From Oscillospiraceae bacterium (GTDB lineage Bacteria; Bacillota; Clostridia; Oscillospirales; CAG-272), in the NCBI GenBank assembly GCA_015064205.1, contig SVSR01000006.1:1-56262 (forward strand): a stretch of 56,262 nucleotides of DNA, given 5' to 3'. Each line of letters opens with the position of its first letter. Position 1 is the first letter of the stretch. Below the pieces are notes generated by a model. That model did not search any database, was not told the origin of the DNA, and worked only from the letters and a program-made list of their open reading frames with translations. Position numbers and translations under genes: made by a program. Positions 9,052 through 18,120 of this stretch are shown piece by piece.

Positions 9052-11598
9052 TTATTTGCATTCGAACCAGTTTCTCCCTATGCTGACTTCGCTTATCAGT
9101 GGCACTTTAAACGCGGCGACGTTTTCCATTTCGTGTTTTAGTATCTGTGCGGCCTTATCGGCAACCGACTCATCTGCTTCAATAACAAGTTCGTCGTGAA
9201 CCTGGAGTATAAGTTTGGCGTTTATTCCTGCATTTTTTAATCTCTTGTAAGTGTTTATCATAGCAATTTTTATAATGTCGGCTGCTGTTCCTTGAATCGG
9301 GCTGTTCATTGCAACTCTTTCACCGAATTTTTTGAGCATAGATTTAGATTCGCTTAGTTCGGAAATATATCTGCGCCTCCCGAATTTAGTAGTTACATAG
9401 CCGTTATCATAGGCCTCGGCAACTATATTTTCTAAATATTTTCTTATACCTGGGTAATTCTTTTTGTAACCGTCTATATATTCCGCCGCTTCTTTTTTTG
9501 TTACACCAAGATCTTGGGAAAGTGAGTAGTCGCCGATACCGTATACTATACCGAAATTGACGGCTTTGGCACGTTTTCTCAGTTCAGGCGTTACATCATT
9601 TATCCCAACAGAAAATACCTGCGCGGCTGTTGACGTATGAATATCAACTCCGCTTAGGAACGCGTTTATCATGTTTTCATCATTCGATATTTCCGCGAGA
9701 AGGCGCAGTTCGATCTGTGAATAGTCAGCGTCGATAAAAACATTTGAATCTTTTCTGGGGATAAAATATTTTCTTAGCTCGTGACCAAGTTCTGTACGTA
9801 TTGGTATATTTTGCAGATTTGGCTCTGTTGAAGAAAGCCTTCCTGTTGCAGTTATAGTCTGATTAAAGCTTGTATGAATAAGTCCGTCTTCGTCTGCCAG
9901 TGCTACAAGTGCATCAGTATACGTTGATTTAAGCTTTACTATTTGTCTGTAATCGAGGATATCTCTTACAATTGGATAATATGGCGCAAGTTTTTCAAGA
10001 ACTTCAGCGCTAGTTGAATATCCTGTTTTTGTTTTTTTTGAAAAAGGAAGTGCGAGATCAGAAAAAAGAACTTCACCAAGTTGTTTGGGAGAGTTAATAT
10101 TAAACTCACGGCCTGCATACCCGTAAATTCTTTTGGCAAGTTCATCCGCTGCAATTCCAAGTGATCTCCCAAATTCAGAGAGTCCTTTAGAGTCGATTTT
10201 TACGCCTTGTTTTTCTACATCGGATAAAACTCCTGCAAGAGGCTGTTCAATATCGAAAAGCACACTCAATGAACCGGCTTCTTTGAGGAAATTATAAAGC
10301 GGTGTGTAGAGCCTGTATAACAGTGAAGCATCATTTTCATTGGCACTTGATTGTGACAAATACTTTAAGGCTAGACGTTCGATTTCGTATTTTCCTATTG
10401 TAGAATCGGCAACGTATGCCGCAAGCTTTATGTCAAACATAAACTCTGTAAGCGGATCAATATCAAAAAATTTGAAGAGGGCTTTTGTGTCATAAGCTAT
10501 GAGCTTTTTTGAATAGTTTACGATTAACTTTTCCGTGTCCTCTGCAGTAATTTCGGTAATAAAATTCGATTTTCCATCTGTGGAAATTCCGGCGTATATT
10601 TTATTTTGGTCAATCGTCAAAGTAAATGCCGCATAATTACATTCTTCAAGCTTGGTTATGAGCTGATCAAGCGAAACGTGCGACTCAGATACTGATGATG
10701 CTTGCAACTCTGATGAGTCAGCTGTGCTTGCCGATGTAAGATCAAGACGTTTTATAAGAGCGCCGAATTCAAGTTCTGTGAATAATGTCAGGAGTTCTTC
10801 TTTCGCAAATCCGCTATATGCTATTTCATATATGTCGGTTATTATCGGAACATCTAACTTGATTTTAGAGAGAGCTTTTGACAAATATGCTGCCTCTTTG
10901 CCGTTTTCAAGCTTTTCTCTGAGAGAATTTGTTATTCTTTTGTCTGAGATATTGGAGTAAATTTCATCAAGCGAGCCGAAATCGCTTATAAGTTTAAGCG
11001 CAGTTTTCTCTCCGATTCCGGCAACACCCGGAATGTTATCCGAACTATCGCCCATAAGCGCTTTTACGTCTACAAACACATCGGGGGTGACTCGGTATTT
11101 TTCAAAAAAAGTATTGGTGTCAAATAATAAGGTATCTTTGTTGGTTGCAAGCAAAACATTGATATTTTCACTGATAAGCTGAAGCGAGTCACGGTCTCCT
11201 GTGAGAACGTAGGAAAAGAGTCCTTTTTGATTATTTGCGTATTCAGCAATAGTACCTATAATATCATCAGCTTCAAAGCCTTCAAGTGAGAGGACTTTTA
11301 AGCCAAGCAACTCGCAGATACGCTTGGCATACGGCAACTGAACGGCAAGTTCATCAGGCATTGCGTGACGGCCTGCTTTATACTCACAAAACATCTTATG
11401 TCTGAATGTTGGAGCTTTTAAATCAAATGCAACCGCAGCAAAATCCGGACGGATATTCTCCAAATGTTTGAGTATTATGTTAACCATTCCGTATATAGCA
11501 TTGGTGGGAAGTCCGGCCTTATTAGTTAAAATACGAATTCCGTAAAAAGCACGGTTGAGTATGCTGTTTCCGTCGATGATTAATATCTTTTTTGACAT
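9052..11598 (-). CDS. polA: DNA polymerase I
   Basis: Repair and Okazaki-fragment-processing polymerase. Starting at the ATG at 11598, preceded by GGAGG, gives 848 aa; an upstream TTG extension of 13 residues is unlikely. The N-terminal 5'-3' exonuclease (about 1-290) begins KKILIIDGNSILNRAFYG and has the helix-hairpin-helix GVAGIGEKTA. The middle domain (about 310-460) keeps the fold but lacks the DxE catalytic motif (it reads AAFTLTID), so proofreading is probably absent, as in many Firmicutes. The polymerase domain shows DADYSQIELRLLAEIS, RKRAKAVNFGIVYG and LQVHDELVIE. It is first in the long leftward series. Confidence 0.97.
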   Translation of the reverse strand: MSKKILIIDGNSILNRAFYGIRILTNKAGLPTNAIYGMVNIILKHLENIRPDFAAVAFDLKAPTFRHKMFCEYKAGRHAMPDELAVQLPYAKRICELLGLKVLSLEGFEADDIIGTIAEYANNQKGLFSYVLTGDRDSLQLISENINVLLATNKDTLLFDTNTFFEKYRVTPDVFVDVKALMGDSSDNIPGVAGIGEKTALKLISDFGSLDEIYSNISDKRITNSLREKLENGKEAAYLSKALSKIKLDVPIITDIYEIAYSGFAKEELLTLFTELEFGALIKRLDLTSASTADSSELQASSVSESHVSLDQLITKLEECNYAAFTLTIDQNKIYAGISTDGKSNFITEITAEDTEKLIVNYSKKLIAYDTKALFKFFDIDPLTEFMFDIKLAAYVADSTIGKYEIERLALKYLSQSSANENDASLLYRLYTPLYNFLKEAGSLSVLFDIEQPLAGVLSDVEKQGVKIDSKGLSEFGRSLGIAADELAKRIYGYAGREFNINSPKQLGEVLFSDLALPFSKKTKTGYSTSAEVLEKLAPYYPIVRDILDYRQIVKLKSTYTDALVALADEDGLIHTSFNQTITATGRLSSTEPNLQNIPIRTELGHELRKYFIPRKDSNVFIDADYSQIELRLLAEISNDENMINAFLSGVDIHTSTAAQVFSVGINDVTPELRKRAKAVNFGIVYGIGDYSLSQDLGVTKKEAAEYIDGYKKNYPGIRKYLENIVAEAYDNGYVTTKFGRRRYISELSESKSMLKKFGERVAMNSPIQGTAADIIKIAMINTYKRLKNAGINAKLILQVHDELVIEADESVADKAAQILKHEMENVAAFKVPLISEVSIGRNWFECK

Positions 11599-11627
11599 GT
11601 TTCCCTCCGATAGTTCACACTTACTTA

Positions 11628-11656
11628 AGTATAACACATTTTGTCAACAATATCAA
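11628..11656 (-). promoter_or_regulatory. Promoter of polA
   Basis: On the minus strand TTGATA (11651-11656) and TATACT (11628-11633) are separated by 17 bases, about 30 bases upstream of the polA start. This fits a vegetative sigma-A promoter. Confidence 0.75.
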
Positions 11657-11728
11657 CATTATTTGCTTATAATTTAGTTTAAATAAAAATAACATTTGTT
11701 AATATTTTGTACATTTGAGTTAAACTAC

Positions 11729-11756
11729 TTGAATTTGAATTTAAATATGGTATAAT
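11729..11756 (+). promoter_or_regulatory. Promoter of the DUF5711-cvpA-clpE genes
   Basis: TTGAAT at 11729-11734 and a perfect TATAAT at 11751-11756 are separated by 16 bases, with a TGN extended -10 element. It is divergent from the polA promoter. Confidence 0.75.
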
Positions 11757-11800
11757 AGAGAATATATTAGTTGATCTGTGATCGAAAGGGAGGTGTTGAA

Positions 11801-13039
11801 TTGAATGATAATAACAATATTATTCGTACAAACGATAAACCATCTAAAATGAATAAGTATTACGAGAGTGTTGCAATATCATTCAGATATGCAAAATTTA
11901 TTATCCTCTTTTTTACCATACTTTTTCTTATGGCAATACTTTCGTTTTTCAGAGATGAAGTATCAATTGAAAACTTCCAATATATGCTGAAATATATGAC
12001 AAGTGAAGATAACACCTTCATAACCACTCAGAAAATTCATTATCCGACCTCAGATTCCAAGGCTCTTGAAATTTTTGCCGGCGATTTTGCCAGTGCAGGT
12101 ACTAACGGCATTACATTGTATGACACTAACGGCAATACGGTTTTGGATATAGATACCGTTTTATCAAATCCGGTTTTTGCAGTTGGAAAGAAATACGGAT
12201 TATGTTATGATCTTTCCGGTTATAATTACGTGGTCTTCAATACTTTTTCCAAACTTTCACACAATGAGCTTGAATATCCTATTTCTGATGCCGCGATAGA
12301 TAATAGCGGCAATTATGCGATATTAAGCAAGGACAAGGAATATCGCAGTATTATTTATGTGTACGATTCTGATTTTGATCTTGTCAGCAAAATATACAAG
12401 AATAAATACACTTTTGATCTGGATATAAATCCTAAACAGATTGCATACGTTACTGCCGAAGCACTTGATGCGCGATTTCTTACTAAACTCAATGTTATAG
12501 AACATAATTCAGATATTGAAACCACCGTTGCAAGCATCTATGATGAATTTCCTTTGGCTGTAAACTTTTTGGACAAATCAATAGTGATGATTACAGATAA
12601 ATCATTGCGCATTTATAGTAATGATAAAGACGAATTTGGCGAAATTTCCAAGTATTCTTTTTCTGCAAACTCCCCCGGCGGTTACGCGGTATCGGACAAA
12701 CTTGTTATGTTGTATTTTAAAAAGAATACAATCGGTAGTGAAAATGAGATAAAAATGTATTCTTCTGATGGTTCGTTTATGTTTACAACAACGCTTTACG
12801 GTAAAATTAATTCAATTGATATAAACGATCATTATGCTATTGTGCAGACAGCGGAAAAAATATATAAGATAGGCATGGAAAGTAAGAAAATTGATGTAGT
12901 CAGCATTGAAGCAGGAGCGGAAAAAGCGATTTTACAAGCGGATTCGTCGGTTCTGGCATGCTATAAAAACTATGCGAAGCTTGTTGATTTTACAAATACA
13001 GAAGATTCGTTTTATATTGATATAACGGAGGGAAAATAA
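11801..13039 (+). CDS. DUF5711-like membrane-anchored beta-propeller protein
   Basis: Function unknown. The TTG at 11801 follows GGGAGGTG by seven bases and gives 412 aa; an upstream TTG at 11771 would read through that ribosome binding site. Residues about 28-52 form a single membrane anchor, leaving a large extracytoplasmic part of repeated short beta strands (for example GITLYDTNGNTVLDID and SIIYVYDSDFDLVSKIY), like WD40/PQQ-type blades. This layout resembles the DUF5711 proteins of Clostridia. Its stop overlaps the cvpA start (TAATG), implying coupling. A role in envelope stress or colonisation is guesswork. Confidence 0.8.
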   Translation: MNDNNNIIRTNDKPSKMNKYYESVAISFRYAKFIILFFTILFLMAILSFFRDEVSIENFQYMLKYMTSEDNTFITTQKIHYPTSDSKALEIFAGDFASAGTNGITLYDTNGNTVLDIDTVLSNPVFAVGKKYGLCYDLSGYNYVVFNTFSKLSHNELEYPISDAAIDNSGNYAILSKDKEYRSIIYVYDSDFDLVSKIYKNKYTFDLDINPKQIAYVTAEALDARFLTKLNVIEHNSDIETTVASIYDEFPLAVNFLDKSIVMITDKSLRIYSNDKDEFGEISKYSFSANSPGGYAVSDKLVMLYFKKNTIGSENEIKMYSSDGSFMFTTTLYGKINSIDINDHYAIVQTAEKIYKIGMESKKIDVVSIEAGAEKAILQADSSVLACYKNYAKLVDFTNTEDSFYIDITEGK

Positions 13040-13779
13040 TGGGCTTGATAATTGATGTTATTTCGTTGTTTGTTCTGATTATGTTCATATGTTTGGGTTA
13101 TAAGAAAGGCTTGATCAAATCTGTTATGGGGCTTGTCTCTGTTATTCTTTCTCTGATCGTTGCTATCAATTTCTTTCACGTTCCGTCAGCATATATCAGA
13201 GCAAATGTTATAGAACCGTATTTTTCAAATGAAACTTCAAAAACTTTTTCTTCTCTCATGAATGGCGGAACAGAAGTGATCCCTATAGAAAAAGTTTTTG
13301 AAGATGAGCCGGATGCACTCTCAGAAACAGCCGAGAAGTTTGGTATAGACGTTGATGAGATCAAAGAATATTACAATACAGCAATCAAAGGAATAGTTGA
13401 TTCCTTTGATACCAAAACTATTGCAGATAAGTTATCGGGATTTGTTGTTGATTCTGTTTCGGATACTGTTAGTAATGTTTTGGGCTTCTTGGCTACTTTT
13501 TTAGCATCTCTTTTAATTCTTACGGTGCTTATCTGGATAATAAACCTTATATTCAAGTTGCCGGCGCTTAATTTTACGAACAAGCTTGCGGGTGCTTTGC
13601 TAGGTGTTGTCAAGGCTTTTGTTCTGATTGTTATAGTAACTAATGTTGCACTTGATCTGGTTTCGGCAATCGGTAACAATACAGACCAGACAGATGGGGT
13701 TGATAAATTCTGGAGTAAGCAAGCTGCAGAGTCTTCTGTTTCCTATACGTTAGTTGAAAATGCGGGACTTCTTTTTTAA
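13039..13779 (+). CDS. CvpA family membrane protein
   Basis: A 246-residue protein with the CvpA layout: an N-terminal helix pair (IIDVISLFVLIMFICLGYKKGL, then a second hydrophobic stretch), an extracytoplasmic acidic loop of about 80 residues, and two more helices (LATFLASLLILTVLIWIINLIF and a later LLGVVKAFVLIVIVTNVAL). CvpA proteins are linked to envelope integrity and, in enteric bacteria, to colicin V production and bile tolerance; the mechanism is unknown. It is translationally coupled to the preceding gene by a one-base stop/start overlap. Confidence 0.88.
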   Translation: MGLIIDVISLFVLIMFICLGYKKGLIKSVMGLVSVILSLIVAINFFHVPSAYIRANVIEPYFSNETSKTFSSLMNGGTEVIPIEKVFEDEPDALSETAEKFGIDVDEIKEYYNTAIKGIVDSFDTKTIADKLSGFVVDSVSDTVSNVLGFLATFLASLLILTVLIWIINLIFKLPALNFTNKLAGALLGVVKAFVLIVIVTNVALDLVSAIGNNTDQTDGVDKFWSKQAAESSVSYTLVENAGLLF

Positions 13780-13803
13780 CCATACTATATACGGAGTTTT
13801 TTG

Positions 13804-16140
13804 ATGGAAAAATGTGCAATTTGCCACAAGCGTGTGGCGGTAGTCTATATGACTAAAATGGAGCCTGACGGCAAATCTGTAACGCAAGGAATTTGCCTTA
13901 AGTGCGCAAGGGATATTGGTATAAAACCTGTTGATGATATAATAAGCAAAATGGGTATATCCCCAAGTGATCTTGACCTTGACACTCTTGATGAAAATAT
14001 CGAAGAAATGGCAAATTCGCTTGCTGAGAATATAAACGGTCAGGATATGACTGCGCTTACTGAACAAAACGATGACGAAAGCAAAGAGGGAAGAGCGCCA
14101 TCTATTGATTTTGCTAAATTCTTTGCCGCTGAAAACAATCCTTTTTTCAAAATGGGTAATCAGGCAACTAAGAAAACTGAAAATAAAGCGGGGAAGAGCG
14201 CCGAGGTCAAATATAGATTTCTTGAGCAATTTTGCGTTAATCTCACCGCCAAAGCAAAGGACGGCAAGCTTGACAGAATTGTTGGACGCGAGCGTGAACT
14301 TGATCGCCTGATGCAGATTTTATGCAGACGACAAAAAAATAATCCTTGTTTGATAGGTGAACCCGGTGTTGGTAAAACTGCTGTGGCGGATGCGCTTGCT
14401 CAAAAAATAGCCGATGGCGACGTGCCGATGAAGCTTGCCGATAAAGAAGTATATCTGGTCGATCTGACTGCACTTGTGGCAGGAACTCAGTTCAGAGGGC
14501 AGTTTGAAGCGAGAATGCAGGGCTTGCTTGGTGACGTACGTAAAAAAGGTAATGTAATTCTTGCCATTGATGAGGTACACAATATTGTCGGAGCCGGTGA
14601 GGCCGAAGGAAGCATGAATGCTGCTAATATATTAAAACCTGCTCTTTCAAGAGGCGAAATTCAGGTGATTGGTGCAACTACAATGACTGAATACAGAAAG
14701 CATATTGAAAAAGACAGTGCTCTCGAAAGACGCTTTCAGCCTGTAATCGTTAGTGAACCTTCAGTTGACGAAACGGTCAACATTCTTTGCGGAATCAAGA
14801 GATATTATGAGCAGTATCATAATGTTTCAATTTCTGAGGATATTGCGAGAAAAGCTGTTATATTGAGCGAACGCTATATTACCGACCGTTATCTTCCTGA
14901 TAAGGCGATAGATCTGATAGATGAGGCATGTGCTCACGTAGTTCTTAACTCTGAAATTTTGGAAAAGTGTAACAAACTTTCTGAAAAGATAGCTGCGCTT
15001 TCTAAGAAGCACGATGATATGCAAGCTGAGCTTGCCGCTAAGTCTAATGCTAATGACGAGGATTACGCTAATATAGCCAAACTGAAGACAGAGCTTATTA
15101 CTTTAAATGAAGAGTATGACATATTGAAGCCCGAATATGAATCTGTTGAACTCACGATCGAAGATATTGCACAGGTCATAGAGATATGGACAGGAATTCC
15201 CGCATGTAGCATAAACGAAAGTGAATTTAAAAGAATCGATGGCCTTTATGAGCGTTTAAGTAAACATATTATAGGCCAGGATGCTGCAGTTACATCGGTT
15301 GTAAAAGCAATAAAAAGAAACAGGGCAGGGGTATCCTACAAACGTAAGCCAGTATCGTTTATTTTTGCGGGTCCAACAGGTGTTGGTAAAACCGAACTTG
15401 TAAAGACTCTTGCTGAAGATCTGTTTAATTCACCTGAATCGCTTATTAGATTGGATATGTCCGAATTCATGGAAAAGCATTCGGTTTCGCGCATAATCGG
15501 CGCACCCCCTGGATATGTAGGTTATGACGAGGCAGGTCAACTTACCGAAAAAATACGCAGAAAACCGTATTCACTGGTGCTTTTTGATGAAATCGAAAAA
15601 GCTCATCCGGAAGTTATGAACATTTTGTTACAAATTCTTGACGACGGCAGAATTACGGATGCGCACGGGAAAAACGTGAATTTCGAAAACGCCGTAATTG
15701 TAATGACAACTAATGCGGGCTCAAACTCAAACGATTCAGCAGCCGGATTTATGATGAGCGAGGAGCAAATCAACGAAAACAAAACCGAAAAAGCACTGTC
15801 TAAATTTTTGAGACCGGAATTCATAAACCGGGTTGATGAGATCATAACATTCAGATCGCTTGACCAAAAAGATTTTGTTGCGATAGCAGATATTATGCTA
15901 AATCAGTCAAAAATTGCTCTGGAAGAAAAAAATATAAAGCTTGTATGGACCGAGGCAGCTTTGATGTATATTGCAGAAAAATCTTTTTCAAAGAAATACG
16001 GCGCACGAAATATGCGTAGGTTTATTCAGACGGATGTTGAGGATGTAATTGCCGAAGAAATAATTGCAAAATATGATTCTGACATTTTTGCAATTTCAAT
16101 TGATGTTATAAACGGTAAATTAAACTTTGTGTACGCATAA
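13804..16140 (+). CDS. ClpE-like AAA+ unfoldase with N-terminal zinc finger
   Basis: ATP-dependent unfoldase that probably feeds ClpP. Residues 3-36 form a CxxC...CxxC zinc finger (CAICHKR...CLKCAR), as in ClpE and McsA, in place of the Clp_N repeats of ClpC. A Glu/Asp-rich linker follows. AAA1 has Walker A GEPGVGKTAV near residue 185 and Walker B LAIDEVHN. The middle region has a UVR/M-domain-like coiled coil (DYANIAKLKTELI). AAA2 has GPTGVGKTE near residue 522 and VLFDEIEKAH. An AGF tripeptide near residue 645 may be the ClpP-contact loop. The ATG at 13804, seven bases after CGGAG, is preferred over TTG at 13801; length 778 aa. Confidence 0.92.
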   Translation: MEKCAICHKRVAVVYMTKMEPDGKSVTQGICLKCARDIGIKPVDDIISKMGISPSDLDLDTLDENIEEMANSLAENINGQDMTALTEQNDDESKEGRAPSIDFAKFFAAENNPFFKMGNQATKKTENKAGKSAEVKYRFLEQFCVNLTAKAKDGKLDRIVGRERELDRLMQILCRRQKNNPCLIGEPGVGKTAVADALAQKIADGDVPMKLADKEVYLVDLTALVAGTQFRGQFEARMQGLLGDVRKKGNVILAIDEVHNIVGAGEAEGSMNAANILKPALSRGEIQVIGATTMTEYRKHIEKDSALERRFQPVIVSEPSVDETVNILCGIKRYYEQYHNVSISEDIARKAVILSERYITDRYLPDKAIDLIDEACAHVVLNSEILEKCNKLSEKIAALSKKHDDMQAELAAKSNANDEDYANIAKLKTELITLNEEYDILKPEYESVELTIEDIAQVIEIWTGIPACSINESEFKRIDGLYERLSKHIIGQDAAVTSVVKAIKRNRAGVSYKRKPVSFIFAGPTGVGKTELVKTLAEDLFNSPESLIRLDMSEFMEKHSVSRIIGAPPGYVGYDEAGQLTEKIRRKPYSLVLFDEIEKAHPEVMNILLQILDDGRITDAHGKNVNFENAVIVMTTNAGSNSNDSAAGFMMSEEQINENKTEKALSKFLRPEFINRVDEIITFRSLDQKDFVAIADIMLNQSKIALEEKNIKLVWTEAALMYIAEKSFSKKYGARNMRRFIQTDVEDVIAEEIIAKYDSDIFAISIDVINGKLNFVYA

Positions 16141-16196
16141 ACAAAGGCAGCGAACGGGCGATACGAAACATATCACCATAGTAGCTGCCTTTGTTT
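16139..16196 (+). terminator. Terminator/hairpin after the ClpE-like gene
   Basis: Thirteen-base arms AAACAAAGGCAGC (16139-16151) and GCTGCCTTTGTTT (16184-16196) pair perfectly around a 32-base loop. The left arm overlaps the stop codon. The right arm ends TTTGTTT, so this may be a terminator, but the loop is unusually long. Confidence 0.6.
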
Positions 16197-16201
16197 CGGT
16201 T

Positions 16202-16241
16202 CCCGTTATTATACAAAATTTGCATTTTGTATAATAACGGG
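16202..16241. repeat. Perfect 40-bp palindrome (18-bp arms, TTGC loop)
   Basis: CCCGTTATTATACAAAAT at 16202-16219 is followed by TTGC and its exact reverse complement at 16224-16241. The arms are long enough for a very stable RNA hairpin or a DNA cruciform. It is placed between two convergent genes. Confidence 0.9.
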
Positions 16242-16252
16242 CATAAAATTTC

Positions 16253-16282
16253 GAGGGGAGTTAATAACCCCCCCTCTCTTTT
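16253..16282. terminator. GC-rich hairpin between convergent genes
   Basis: GAGGGG (16253-16258) pairs with CCCCTC (16271-16276), followed on the plus strand by TCTTTT. It could end transcription from either side, serving the ClpE-like gene or the cytidylate-kinase-like gene. Confidence 0.55.
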
Positions 16283-16284
16283 AG

Positions 16285-16911
16285 TTAGCATTGGGAAATT
16301 GCTTTTACATATTCTGCAATTATCTCGGCAGCTTTTTGCGGACCTGTTTTTCCGCTATCTATGCAAAGATCATAGTTTTCAATTCGTCCCCATTTTCTAC
16401 TTGTATAATAATTGTAATAGTTAGCGCGTTGTTTATCTGTTTTAATTATTATATCTTTCGCCTTGGCTTCTGTTATGTTTCTTCTCGCCGCAACACGAGC
16501 TGCACGAGTTTCTATATCTGCATATATAAATACGTTAATTACACCGGGGATTTCTTTTAATACATAATCTGCGCATCTGCCTATTATTACACACTCTTCC
16601 CTGTTTGCCAGATCCTTGATTATATCAGACTGTGCTATATATAGTTTATCGTTAATAGGCATTTCGTAAGCAAGAGCTGCATTTCCTCCAAAAAGCGAAC
16701 CGCCCATTGCGAGCGTATATAAAAGACTGTTTGTCGCTTTTTCATCAACACCGGAGAGTGCGTCTGTGCTCATTCCGCTGTTTTTGGCCGCCAGAGAGAT
16801 CAATTCATCATCGTAATAGCCAATTTTTAGTATTTCTGATATTTTTTTGCCAATTTCTCTTCCGCCGCTGCCATATTGGCGTCCGATTGTTATAACTGTG
16901 TTGTTTTTCAC
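16285..16911 (-). CDS. Cytidylate kinase-like family protein
   Basis: A 208-residue P-loop protein of the cytidylate-kinase-like family (Cytidylate_kin2/AAA_26 type). The P-loop region reads ITIGRQYGSGGREIGKK at the N terminus; IIGRCADYVL near residue 112 and ARRNITEAKAKDIIIKTDKQRANYY provide the LID-like basic residues. The true substrate of this family is not established; it is distinct from classical Cmk. GTG at 16911 is the start, seven bases after AAAGGAGG. It has its own promoter at 16948-16976. Confidence 0.88.
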   Translation of the reverse strand: MKNNTVITIGRQYGSGGREIGKKISEILKIGYYDDELISLAAKNSGMSTDALSGVDEKATNSLLYTLAMGGSLFGGNAALAYEMPINDKLYIAQSDIIKDLANREECVIIGRCADYVLKEIPGVINVFIYADIETRAARVAARRNITEAKAKDIIIKTDKQRANYYNYYTSRKWGRIENYDLCIDSGKTGPQKAAEIIAEYVKAISQC

Positions 16912-16947
16912 ACAGATACACCTCCTTTGTGTTTTTTTCTTTACTTA

Positions 16948-16976
16948 ATTATAACAAAAAACATAGGAAAAATCAA
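16948..16976 (-). promoter_or_regulatory. Promoter of the cytidylate kinase-like gene
   Basis: On the minus strand TTGATT (16971-16976) and a perfect TATAAT (16948-16953) are spaced by 17 bases, just upstream of the AAAGGAGG site. Confidence 0.75.
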
Positions 16977-16996
16977 GCATTTTTGTTGTTTTTTTA

Positions 16997-17938
16997 CTAA
17001 AATATAGTTTCGATTGATTTCGAACTGCTTATCGGTGAATATTGCCATGAATCTATGTGCTCTATATCATTTAAATAATATCTTAACTCACAGTTATCGC
17101 GTTTTTGCGAAGCGTTATATGTATCTATTATAACCAGCTTTATTTTCATTCTTTCCGGTATAATGTTTTTTATGAAAACTGCGGCTGTCTGCCCAACTGC
17201 TATTCCTTCTTTGTATTCAGCGAGGCCGGCAAGATTTGGCGTTAATTCAACAAAAATTCCGTACTCTTCTATGCTCCTAACAATACCTGTTACCGTTTGA
17301 CCGACCGAAAAATTTTGTGCATTTTCTTCCCATGTGCCAAGTAGCTCCTTGTGAGTTACATATATTCTTTTCCCAAAGTCATCATTCTTTTTTATTACGC
17401 AGTTTATCTGTGCTCCCGGAAAAAATCTATCTCTTGGATGTGATATTCTAGAGACAGAAATGCAGTCAATTGATAACAATGAAACTATTCCGCATCCAAT
17501 GTCAACGAAAGCGCCAAACTGCTCAAGATGAGTAACTTTTGCCGGTATTATATCTCCGGGAATCAGTATCGAAAGCATATTTTCCATACACTCTTTTTGT
17601 GCCTCACGTCGACTCAGTTTGATTATAGGCTCTCCGTACGGATCACAATCAATCGATATTACTTTGAAGCACACAGGTTTACCTACACGTGTAATTACCG
17701 CTATATCCTTAATTTCCTCTTCGCTGTTTGTAAAAACGGAATCTTCCCTGTCAATATATCCGATGTAATTCCCTAAGTCAACACTTAATGTAAAATTGCT
17801 ATCACACTTTACGACGATTGCTTCACAAATTGCTCCGTCTAACATAGCTTTTTCGATAGTAGCAAGAGATGATAAGCGTTCCCTGTTCTGTGTTGTGGAC
17901 ATAAGACAGCCTTCCGGCATATAAAAATTTTTTAACAT
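16997..17938 (-). CDS. S1 RNA-binding domain protein (RpsA-like)
   Basis: The ATG at 17938, preceded by GGAGGG, gives 313 aa. At least three S1-type OB folds are visible: about residues 35-105 (GAICEAIVVKCDSNFTLSV), 120-190 (GDIIPAKVTHLEQFGAFVDIG) and 205-265 (GQTVTGIVRSIEEYGIFVEL). Firmicutes commonly carry such shortened S1-like proteins, which bind mRNA and may help translation of weakly led messages. The last 45 residues look disordered or lineage-specific. It sits upstream of the cytidylate-kinase-like gene, recalling the cmk-rpsA neighbourhood of other bacteria, but a separate promoter lies between them. Confidence 0.85.
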   Translation of the reverse strand: MLKNFYMPEGCLMSTTQNRERLSSLATIEKAMLDGAICEAIVVKCDSNFTLSVDLGNYIGYIDREDSVFTNSEEEIKDIAVITRVGKPVCFKVISIDCDPYGEPIIKLSRREAQKECMENMLSILIPGDIIPAKVTHLEQFGAFVDIGCGIVSLLSIDCISVSRISHPRDRFFPGAQINCVIKKNDDFGKRIYVTHKELLGTWEENAQNFSVGQTVTGIVRSIEEYGIFVELTPNLAGLAEYKEGIAVGQTAAVFIKNIIPERMKIKLVIIDTYNASQKRDNCELRYYLNDIEHIDSWQYSPISSSKSIETIF

Positions 17939-18057
17939 GATATTCCCTCCGTTTTGTATTGTCCGCATTTAGTATTATGATACATTTTATTACATTGGGA
18001 ACTTTAATATTCTAAAATTTATTAACATATTTTCTCTAAAAAGAATAATATATGTAC

Positions 18058-18087
18058 TTGATTTTGCTATTTAATAAATGTTATAAT
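18058..18087 (+). promoter_or_regulatory. Promoter of the glycosyltransferase gene
   Basis: TTGATT at 18058-18063 and TATAAT at 18082-18087 are spaced by 18 bases, about 35 bases upstream of the TTG start. Confidence 0.65.
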
Positions 18088-18120
18088 TAGTTCGAAATTG
18101 ATATTACGAAAGGACAATAC

